The translations under genes were made by a program, and so were the position numbers. This document shows positions 9,701 to 21,700 of a stretch of 39,616 nt of DNA, piece by piece. Numbering within the stretch: the stretch's first letter is position 1; every line of letters begins with the position of its first letter. The DNA is taken from positions 32,392 through 72,007 of the forward strand of contig JH153689.1 of assembly GCA_000226015.1 (NCBI GenBank), given 5' to 3'. The notes under the pieces were generated by a model. It worked only from the letters and a program-made list of their open reading frames with translations. It made no database searches and was not told the DNA's origin. The stretch comes from Mnemiopsis leidyi (lineage: Eukaryota > Ctenophora > Tentaculata > Lobata > Bolinopsidae).

Positions 9701-12700
9701 ATCAAATTAATGAGAATTGATTTAGGAAAACTGTTTATTCCGAAATGATAATCTACTCTTAATCGTCCCAGGAACCTGGAGCACAACAACTCGGGTTTCT
9801 CCTTGGATCATGCGGAGTTCAGTTAGCGCTGACCAGCGAGATGGGATACAAAGCTCTCCCCAAAGACCCCTCTGACCACAAGGTGGTTCAATTGAAGGGG
9901 TGGCCAAAACTAACATGGTATCAGACTGACAGTTGTCCTAAACCACCTAAAGAGTGGATACCTCCTTCAAGACAGAGTCCACACAGTACAGCTTATGTCG
10001 AGGTTTTTATTATTGGAGTTTCTACGTTTCTTGTGATCCTCAGACGTTTATTACAATGCCTTCTGTTTTGGATTAAAACTTTTAAGGCGAGGGTTCATCT
10101 AGATTTCGTCTGATGAACGTAATAAGATTCAATTTAATCCAAACGATTATTGTATCTCGTTACGACTTTGTTCCCCACCAGTACATGACAGCTCGAAATG
10201 GAGAAGTGATGGGTGTGACTCTCTCCCGAGCTGCCCTCATTACCAACACCAAGGCAGTCTCACAAGCCTGCGGATACGATAGAGGAAAGATAATTGTCAG
10301 TCTTGTCGATCCTAAACGTGAGGTAGGGCTTGTTTTCCCGTTTTTCTCACTCCGCTATACTGAAGTTGGCTCTTTATTTGGTGCTAGTTTCACTGTCCAA
10401 AACGCTACAATCCATTTTTTCATACCTTTTTATCGAGACTACATATAAATCTTCCCTCCAGGTTGGATTAGCAATGTCGGTGCTCGGTCCAGTGTATTCT
10501 GGAGCAAACACGATATTCATTCCTCCTCTACTTTCTCGAAACCACCCCGCAGCATGGCTCCAAGTCATCACCAAACACAAAGGTTAGCTCGCAGGAATTT
10601 GTGAAATTATCGAGTTTTTCACTATGTCCGTGATTTTGTCTGCCTTGAGCTGACGATTCGTCAATTCGTTTGGGCCAAATTTAAATTTTTTGTCGGTCCA
10701 TGTCCGCTATGTGGCAGGATTTTAATCGTTCACATAGACCCAAATTTTTTGGCCATTGGCTTGACAAAAATTTATTCGTCTGCTGCTCTGGCCGCTGATG
10801 ATAATGTCTTGCCTGGTATAAAGAAACCATAAAAATGTCCATTACAGGCTAATTTTAGCAAAAAATTTGCTCCCCCGCTAATTGAATTTGTCGACTCTGC
10901 CTGCCAAGCAATATCTGCAATTCCATCAAACCGCCATAACACCGTCTTGTTGTGAACGGTCTGGATATTCCGGCTTCTTTCAGAGCTCCATGTATACATC
11001 AATATTTTCATCTCATGTATAACACGTACATATAAAGTCATGGGCTGCTCATGTTAAATGTCAGCAGGAAATTGAGTACATGACTGAATAGAGTGCCAAT
11101 TTTAGGGCAGCAAGTCGCTATACATAATACATTTTGTAACGTTATCCCTGCTCTGTGAATCTCAGTGTAAAATTGGTGCTTTTAGCATTGTGTAAGAAAT
11201 TAAGTTACGCATATAGAAGAGATTTACTAACATGCAACGTTGACCATTGAACCGAAAAGATCGATGTAAAGTTAATAACCTGTTAAACATTGATCGTCTC
11301 GATATTCAAACACAAGGAAATGTTTTCATGTTGGTGCTAGTTATAAAGCCAACTTTTACATGCAATCTGCTGGGTTGCTTTGAGTACTCTATGCATCTCA
11401 ACATTGATCGCTCGTCCATGCGATAGGCAGATCTGTTACCATATGTCATAAGGTACCTACCGAAGACCTCCAGATGCACCTGAGGTGCAGGTACGCACTG
11501 TCGAGGTTGACTCAAAACTCATAGGCCTCAGTCCTTCCAGTTGCTGCAACCCATGGGCACTACCAAGTTGTAGTCTGCCATTCTTTTTGTCCAATGAACG
11601 CAAAAATTTGTCATATTATGTTAATCAATTTACAGACCATTTTTTTACAGTGTTTTATTAAATTAACAATTAAAATGACGTCATAATTTCAGCTCAATTC
11701 GCCGTAACCTCTTCAAGATCGATGTTGAACGCGTTGAAAGTCACACAAATGCCAAAAGATATTAACCTCGCATGTTTGGAGATGATATTAGTGTCAGATG
11801 GATATCAGCCATGTGAGTACTGAGAAAATAAACTTTTAAGTGAATTTGTGTAATACAGTTAAGTGGTTTATTAGTTTAAGAACTTTTATAGCTCTCAACA
11901 TGGGACGGAGACAATTATTATTTTACAATAACTAACTCGGTTTCCGCTATTTTGCATATCCGCTAGCAATTTTGCAAATTAACGAGTGGTTAAAAAGGCA
12001 ATAACAAATATCAAATTGACGATATGTTACACCACCCATTCTATATTTAGTACTAAATGAAATGCATGTGTAATTGTGCTAAAATTGACGTTAATACAAT
12101 TAGCAACCTATTTTTGTGTAGTGCTTCTCTACTCTTATGCGTTGTAATGCAAGCACTCCTGGTATCTGAAAACTGAGTTTGGAACTAAAATATCAATACC
12201 CAATCAGGGACGGTGTACACATGCGACAGTTTCCAGTCTAGTCTCCAAACGAAAGGGCTGGATCCAGCGGCGATGTGTCCTTGTGCTTACAGCCCCAACA
12301 CACTTACTTTCGCTCTTAGAAGGTAATGTGTCACTAAATTTGGGGAGTTTCAGCAAATACATCTTACTTGTAGCCTTATTTGTCAGCTGCTGCTTTCATT
12401 CGAGTTAAATTATCTATGTGCGACGCGATTCTGAAAAGATGAATCTATAAGGGGGATGTTGGACCGTACTTAAAGACTGTTACTGTTAAAGTAGTTGTTG
12501 AAAATATCCCAAGTAAATTTGGCAGTAAACACAGAGCAGAACGTAGCTGGTCGGACACTCTCCCTCTGAGTCCGGGGAGTGTTTACACCGACAATCTGTC
12601 TCCCGGGAGTTACTCCAGAGGCAGGAAGGTTAACTACAACATCAAATCTAAAGTAAGAAGGAGAAAGTCGGAGGTCGAGGATATAAGGCTGAAAACCATG

Positions 12701-15700
12701 CTGGTTGCTAGGTCACGAAGGTACCACGAGGAAGGGAAGATGTGTTTGTGTGTCCTGGTGACACAATCAGCACGTGTGATGACGTCACAGTCACGCGACA
12801 TTATCATAGAGCCCGAGTTACATCTCACGAAGCATTAATTCTTGCATTTTCTAGATCGATTGTACACGAGAACTCCTCTCCGATTTACTCGCCGATCGTT
12901 GATCCGACTGCGAGTTTGAGAAAGAAAAAGAAAAATAGGTCAATGAGTCGGGGTTACTCGAACGTTTCTCTAAAACAAAGGTAGAAATAATCTGATTGTG
13001 TCACCAGTACAGCACTGTTTGGGAATTTTGCTAAGTGTTTGGAAACTCAAGTCACTCAATCTCTCTGGAACTTTAATTTTGCTTTTGGCGCCTTGTCAGC
13101 CATCGTCAGCCCCTCATTTACTCACAATATGGATGCAGCAAATTTGTGTGTACAACCTGCAGCCAACCTGATGATGCAACGTCCTGCGTGCGTCACCTTA
13201 TACAGTACCATGCTCCAATACGCAGCACACAGGGCACAATCCAAACTCCGTGACAAAGTATATTGTGTGATGATGCGTGTACTTGGTGTACTGTGTATTG
13301 TACCGTGTTGTACTTAGTACGGATGCGTGTACTTGGTGTACTGTGTATTGTACCGTGATGTACTTAGTACGGATGTGTGTACTTGGTGTACTGTGTATTG
13401 TACCGTGTTGTACTTAGTACGGATGTGTATACTTGGTGTACTGTGTATTGTACCGTGTTGTACTAAGTACGGATGTGTATACTTGGTGTACTGTGTATTG
13501 TACCGTGTTGTACTTAGTACGGATGTGTGTACTTGGTGTACTGTGTATCGTACCGTGTTGTACTTAGTACGGATGTGTGTACTTGGTGTACTGTGTATTG
13601 TACCGTGTTGTACTTAATTGGTACGGATGCGTATACTTGTTGTACTGTGTATTGTACCGTGTTGTGCTTAGTACGGATGCGTGTACTTGGTGTACTGTGT
13701 ATTGTACCGTGTTGTACTTAGTACGGATGCGTATACTTGGTGTACTGTGTATTGTACCGTGTTGTACTTGTACGGATGCGTGTACTTGTTGTACTGTGTA
13801 TTGTACCGTGATGTACTTAGTACGGATGCGTGTACTTGTTGTACTGTGTATTGTACCGTGTTGTGCTAGGTACGGATGTGTATACTTGGTGTACTGTGTA
13901 TCGTACCGTGTTGTACTTAGTACGGATGCGTGTACTTGTTGTACTGTGTATTGTACCGTGATGTACTTAGTACGGATGCGTGTACTTGTTGTACTGTGTA
14001 TTGTACCGTGTTGTACTTAGTACGGATGCGTGTACTTGGTGTACTGTGTATCGTACCGTGATGTACTTAGTACGGATGCGTGTACTTGGTGTACTGTGTA
14101 TTGTACCGTGTTGTACTTAGTACGGATGTGTATACTTGGTGTACTGTGTATTGTACCGTGTTGTACTTGGTACGGATGCGTATACTGTTTCGGGGGAAAC
14201 ACCTCGAAGTTTTATGAAGCCATGTAAAGATGCAGCTCATAGGCTTTCACAGCAGCCAAACCCAAAAGTTGCAAACGTTAACTAATTTAATCCAATGTTA
14301 GTCAAAAACTAACCTTTGTGGTTTTGACTGTACCACACCATGTGGTACAGATAACCATGAGGACTTCTATCTTATCCCTCACTTGTCTCCATTTTCTAAC
14401 CGACCTGACCCCAGGCCGAGACGAGACGTAGGACACCGCGGTGTGCTGTCCCTGTCAGCTATGAGTTATAATGTGGTGAAGTACGACGAGGACGCCAATC
14501 TGACCAGTCTGAGTCTCCAGGATTGTGGCAATGTCCTCCCTGGTGGTGAGTAGCGAGCTTGTACTGGAGGATATCTTTGTAATCTTACTGGGGGACACAT
14601 TGATAGATCTGATAGGATATGACCCATATAGATCATTCATTGAAAGTTTTTAGTCAAGTAACTTGTTTTGATGTCGAGAAAGTTATAAATATTGTGATGT
14701 GTAAGCTACTCTAGGTCTCTGAATCCTTCTGTAGGTAGATAAAACCAACTCCGCAGTTAACCTTCTGATACTGAGGCTGGATGTGCCCATCATGTGTAAA
14801 ACTGACGAGATTGGGGAGATTTGCATCAGCAGCATCAGCTGCGGGTCAGGTTATTTCGGTCTTCCTGGAAAATCTGATCAGTATTTCAAGGTTTGTTGAT
14901 CCCTTTCAGTGGAACGGTTATACCTTTTATTATCCGTGTAATGCCTTAGCTCTATATAATAAAACAATAAAACAAAAACAAATCATATCCTCTCTTCATT
15001 TGGCAGTTGCCACCCAGCTAATAACATCCCCAAATCAGGTAATTCCACTAGACAAAGAGGGCAGACCGGTCGGTAATCACACCTACGTCAAGACCGGACT
15101 TCTCGGTTTTACAAACTCCGCTGGGAGTGTTTTCGTGTCGGGCACAGTGGCTGGCATGATCAAGTTGGGTGGACGTGTACACAACAGTGAGGATGTCAGA
15201 GCGACCGTCTTGGCAGTCGAACCGCCCAGCTTTGTTCACAGACTCAGAGTCGCTATATTTGCTGTAAGTTTTATAGCGTCAGGTGTTTATATTTTGACAG
15301 TGGCAAACATACATTTTCGATGGTTCGTCCACGAACAGTCAACGAACAGATTGCCCAACTAAATTCGTATTCCACTCAACCTCCCACTCTATCAAGATCT
15401 AATTGAAGACCATGACAGGTACCGTTGTTACGAGAAGAGCGGATAGTGGTGGTGGCTGAACAGAGCAACAACTTTACTGACGAGCAGTCCTTCCAGTGGA
15501 TGTCGCACGTGCAGCAGGCTATCGAGAGTATACACCAAGTTGTCGTATACGGTATACTCCTTGTTGCTCCTTCCGGTCTTCCCAAGGTTGGTGGGATGTT
15601 TATACTCAGAATAGATTTGATGTGAAGGAGGAATATTGTGACATTACCCGTTATGAAGCTGCCTTGAGCAGCATATTGGCTGGCAATGTCTTTCATCAAG

Positions 15701-18700
15701 GACAAATTGATTTTTTCTTTCTGGTTTCGAACATGTTGACAGTTTAGGTTTAAGAAGCTTTATTCCACTACTATCACACAGCACAGCGACGGTAGTCTGA
15801 ATATCAAAGAAACGAGAGACAAGTTTATGAAAGGACAACTCAACCCCTCCAATATACTCATGTTCCCTTACAGATGCATCACTAACCTACCTAAACCTAA
15901 AAACCTCAACGGTAAGATAAGAGTGCTGGATATTATGATTATGTCGCACTACCCGCTATTTCCTCCACGCCCTTTCAAAGTCCTAATCAAGCGATAAATT
16001 TCCCTTTCTCATCAATAAAAACGTCTAGTAATCTTGTGTAAATCTTGATAATATAGCTTGTGTGTTAAAACACCTTCTTATCTTATCTTAATCTTATCTT
16101 AAGATTAAAATTACGGCTATTGCGAATAACGGAAATTCAAATCACGGAAATTAGAATTATCATTAGCAGGTTAGCAGGCAGATCATGATTTAAGGCTAGT
16201 TCATCTGTAAAGAGTAGCCAACTGTTGGATTCCAACAAAATTCATACCTTATGGACCTTATAATAACTGAATGGTCAATCTTAAGTTAATTATTCAATTA
16301 GTTATTCTTATAACACAAAATCAGCAACCACATTGTCCCTTGATTAAACTTAACCGATTACACTGCTTCAGACCTGCCAGTAAACATGCACATGGGAATG
16401 GCAATTAAGAGCGGCAGACCGGTCGAAGCAGCCGGAACTCCGCTCGACATCAGTTTCGACGACCAGGACGCGGCCAAGAAGTTCGAATTTTTGTCAGAAA
16501 CTCTGAGGTTCCGAGCTCAGAAAACTCCAGAACACGTCCTCTTCTCACTCCTCGACAGCAAGGTATGCTCATTAGCATATAATGTTACAATTCCAATATT
16601 TCGGGCGATCTTGCCATCAAGACGTTATCACTGTTGTAACACCCCTCAGGCACACGTGGCACACAAGTACACGTGCTCTCAGCTCCACCGCAAAGCAGAG
16701 CGAATAGCCGGCTTCACTCTGGAGAGGGCAAAACTCAACTCTGGAGATAATGTCGCTCTTCTATTTCCCGCCGGGCTGGTAGGTCGAGTGGAAAATATAT
16801 TCCCCTGAAATCTTCTTCATGCCTACATCCTTATGATTGATCTGTTCAAATAGATTCATTGTTCGATACCATCTGAGATTCTACAATATTTCAATTACAC
16901 AAAAACCCACATCTTCCAGGAGTTGATATCAGCGTTCTACGGTTGTGTGTACGCGGGTCTAGTTCCCGTCTGTATTCGACCACCCTCCGCAGACAACCTA
17001 GCAGCTGCTCTGCCTACTCTGAACATGATGATGGACTGTTGTAACATCATGGCAATCATGACCACACGCGGGGTGATGAAGTTAATGACCAGCAAGGTAA
17101 GAATATTTTATTTGACATCGTTGGAAAGTTCATGAATCTAGTACCAAATAGCAATTGTGTTTAATGGCTGCTAACTCTTAGCCCTTCAAACTTGTTAGAA
17201 GGGATTCTTCATTATTAATAGGAGTCAGAGTATAGATATTTTAGCGTCCTTTTAAGGAATCCCTTATCACTGAACCGTTCTCAAATCTTTATTATTATTA
17301 TTACTACCTCAAATCCTAAAGACTGATCTTCTCAGGCAGGAGCAGAGGTTATACACCCCAAGAAATGGCCGACGTTCGTCGAGACGGACGACGCAGTAAA
17401 CAAGAAGAAAGTTAACATCTACAAGCCGCCCACCCCCGAGATGATTGCCTACCTCGACTTTTCTGTCAACTCTAACGGTCTTCTAACCGGAGTTAAGGTT
17501 TTCATTACCTCAGTACAATCTATGCGTATTTTCTTTTCTCACCGTAGTTATGTTTATTAAAACTTGGTCATCTTCATCTCACCGATTTTATTTAACTTAT
17601 CCCTCTGCGAGTTTGTTAATTTTCTTCTTTATCAATTCCACGTAACCAGATGTCACATGCTGCCTGTAACGGTTATTGTCGAGCTCTGAAGAGTGCATGT
17701 GAGCTGTACCCGTCACGGCATCTCGCTCTTTCCCTGGATCCCTTCAGCGGCATGGGATTCGTCTTGTGGTGTCTCGCAGGGTAAGTAATTCCTCTTAGTT
17801 CAATAAATTTTTCGAATTATTTTGTTGTATATTTTACTTTATTTCAAATGAAGCGCTTTAATGAAATTCATTAGTAAGATATAAAGTTCATATTAATGAA
17901 GGAATTGTTGTTAAAAGAAACAAGTAAAAAGAAAAGATTATACGATTGGAAAAATAGAATTTTGTCTTAACCCGGTGCCTAAGTTTACAGTGCTTTATCT
18001 TATATTTCTTCTGAGTAAAGTCTGCCTGATAGCATGCCATTAACAGACTTGTTACTGTACACAGAGTTATTATCAATAGAGTCATTACTAACACTGATCG
18101 TATCTAGTTCATTTCCTATACTGGACACGTCACGTGTCACATTGTCCTTGCCAAATATCTCCATGACAACTTCCTCATCATGATCAACATCTGGGCCATC
18201 TGGTGAAGGTGGTAAAACCATGATGCTCTGCTGGGTTACCCTTTTTATTCTAATATCAGAATAACAGTTGGAGTAGTTTGCACTTAACACCCTTGAACCC
18301 CGGTCAATCATGAAGGATGTCCGTGTTGGAACCTCCTCTATTTCCCTACCCGTTAGTCGAGCGTAGCACCTCCTGGAGGTAGCAATTGTCCACCTCTGAC
18401 AGTCAGGGAACCTCATGAAGTAGATTATAGGGTTAACCGCCGCGTTAAGTCCGACAAACAGGACCTCTGTCAGGTTCCAGAGGTAGAGGTAGAAGAAGGT
18501 ATTAGTAGTGTAGACCGGGCCCGGCCATCCGCCGTAGTGACTCACAGTTACTATCCACACTACCAGGTTAGCTATGAGCGGGATGTTGAAGAAGAGGTAG
18601 ATGATGGTGAACAGGATGACGGTGACGGTCGCGCGCCGCTTCATGTTGGATCCCGCCGTGTCGCTGTGCGCGGAGATGTGCGCAGTGTTGCGGACATGAT

Positions 18701-21700
18701 GAACAGAGACGACACAGCTGATTACAATAGGGATGAGAGGGAGCGCCAGGGTTGACACGTGCAGAGCGTCGTTTAAGACTGATACAAGTCGCGGGTTATC
18801 ATCCTCGTAACAATAGCCGTCCGCAGGGTTGTAAGAGATCTTCTCCAACCTCTCTAGAACCGCGTTCTCCAGGACCAGATAGAGGACATAGGCGAGTATG
18901 GCACCCAGGACACTTTTCTTGCGAACATGGTGTAGAGGGATTAGGAGAACAGCAGTGCGGGACATAGTGAGTACTAAGACCAGGAACACTGACAGTCGTT
19001 GTAGGGACTTGAATACCATCCTCCAGCCGACACAGAACCTGGGGGATAAAGGACTACATGGCTGTTGTCTTCCTGTCTTACAGAGATTAAGATGATATGA
19101 AATATTAATTATAGCTAAATCTTATTTAGCTCTTAATAAAGTTAGAGTGAGGTGACTCACACAACGCTCACAAACAAGCTAGTAACATTTGAAATATTTA
19201 GCTACACCTACCAAGGATATTGGAACAAGACGGGAGCTCTCTCGGCAATCATGTTAAAAGCTGGGAAAATGGAAGCAGCACAAATCGTAGCGTCCATCGC
19301 GGTTATCACCATGTAGAGGGAAGTGCTGACATCCTTCTTGAGACGGAGAAAGTAGGTGAAGGCTATCAGGTTGCCAGGTAGGCCGAAGAGGAAACAGAAA
19401 ATGTAGATTACACCAAGACTGATGTCCACCGCTCGTTCCTCTGTGAACAGCTCATCGTAGTTTATCGTGCTGTTTACTGCGTCTGTTGTTGACATTGGCT
19501 TCTGGGGATGCATTATTGGGTCACTTGGTCAAGGAAATGTGTATTGATCATTGAGCAGATGGAGATCAACTAAACATTACAATTTAATTTTTTCTTTAAC
19601 GAAAAGAAGAAACGGCTTTGAAATTTCGAACGAGAAGAAAGTAAATTAGATAGGTTGCTGAAAAAGGAGATGAAAAACTAATCGAGTATAAGTGGTAGTC
19701 CGGCGAAAACCGGTGTGTTAATCGGATTAAATATGGTAACTTGAGGAACAAAGATCATAGCCAACGGATAATGACTAGCTGCTAGTATTGCTATCCTCCA
19801 ATAAAAAGTTGAGCCCTTCAAGAAATGGATCTCTCGAAAAGAAGCGCCGCTTACAGCACAATTGACTCTCTAAATAAACTATTACATACTATGTTGCTTG
19901 TATGCTTCCAGGCGACTTATTCAATGAGGCATTGTCATATTTCCTTTTATAGAACACCTGATGGATGGGTATCTGCGACTAAGTTTATTGTTCCTGCTGG
20001 TCGCGAGACTACCTGAATATTTATGTTCCTGCTGGCTGCTATTGAATTTTCATACAAAACTTACATCTGATGAACCGGAACGGTGCCATCCGAGTAAAAA
20101 AATTATCATAATCCATTGTCAAAGACCAAATATTTAACATCTGAGTACAATTATTATCATAATCCAATGTCAAGGACCAAATATCTAACAACTGAGAACA
20201 ATTCTTATCATAATCCATTTAGAAAGACCAAATATCTAACTGTTGCTAAACTGTTTAATCACCAAAAATATTCACATAGCTCATCTTGTAAGTGGAGCAA
20301 TATCGTAGATTAGAACGTCCCCATGCCCCCTCTTACAGCACGGAATCCAGTAGGTACCTTCTCCCACTAGGGTACAATCAAAACCAAAAGTAGACGCGTT
20401 GAATACAATGTCACGTGACCTAGACTGTGTCACGTGACCGGACTACTTTCTCATCCAGGTGCTACCAGCCAGGCCCTGGTCTAGTGGTTGCCATGGTTAA
20501 CTTGATATTACCATGGGTACTGCTATGATTACTCTAAGTTGGTTACTGTGTAGTGCTGCTACGTGCACTAAACAATCAAATTAGACAGAGAACAGCTCCA
20601 GGGCGATTGTCGGGTTGTAATCATGATAACATCCAGCTAAGACACTTAAACCTAGCGTGGTCCCAGTTCTACATAGTTACATTATTTGGATAGCTATCAC
20701 TATCGGTTGGGAAGAGGAGAGGCTCGCATAGGTCCATTAGCCTGACAAAATTTAATTAACATAAAAATCAGAAAACACAAAGAATAAGCTTAAGAAGTCC
20801 CATAAGATTAAAATTATTTTATAACACAAAGATTAGGAATAGAAAGACCTATTGGATAAAAATGAAATAAAAACTGAATAACAACTGAATACAAGATCAA
20901 GAATCTGTGGCAAATGCTCTCCTCCCATCCTCACCAAAGGAATTGCAAGTAGCACCTTCTCGGCCTCCTACATTGTGCTGTGCAATAAGAATGAATATAA
21001 GAAATAAATATGTAAGCGGTCTTCTGATTAGATTCACGCATTGTAATAGTTACTGGGATAACTTGTTGCAGTTAGCAAATCACACCTGTACAAGGATCTT
21101 ACAAGCTTAGCAGATAATTCATGCTCACCAATCCTGCTAATGTTATTTTGGTGCTCTACAAATGTATTGACAGTTGTTGAATAAGTGTAGGCCACCGTAG
21201 AGACTTATACATCCCCCTTATATCTTATCATGGAATATTTCGTAGAGTAGCAAACAAAACTAGCAATGTGAGAAAGGAATAACAAGATTCACTGAGGTGT
21301 GGAACAGGTGTGATAATAATTTGAGATGGCAATAAAGTTACTATACGTAATCACTGAACTATTCACTAACTAATTCAACTGACTAATTCAAGTGTGAACA
21401 TTTCCATTTCCCAACTTTCATGATGATGCGCAATATGCAGCGAGATCCTGTGCTACATTAGTTGAAGTCGTTCAACACAAATGTTCAAACCTGCAACTAA
21501 TCGCACTACCGAATTATACGACGCAAGCAATGGAGCGGGTATTTAGGTTAATCAATTCGTTATACGGCTGTATCGTGTACGATTTCCGTAACTAAATCTG
21601 GCCAGACACTAACAGATACAGAGGTTACTTTGAGGTGTCAAGTGGGTGACAAACCATGCCTTGCTGGTGCGGTGACTGCTTGCTCGAGAGATGTTACCCA

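Noticed and set aside
13039..13317. 92-codon frame as a possible third extra DIP2 exon
   Set aside because: No acceptor/donor pair gives the required phase 2-2 join, and its end runs into the minisatellite.
13261..14227. Cys/Tyr/Val-rich frames of 60-150 codons
   Set aside because: Produced by the 50-bp minisatellite read in several frames; no start context, domain or splice logic.
18537..19095. Plus-strand frames across the antisense receptor
   Set aside because: Shadows of the minus-strand receptor, which has all seven helices and family motifs.
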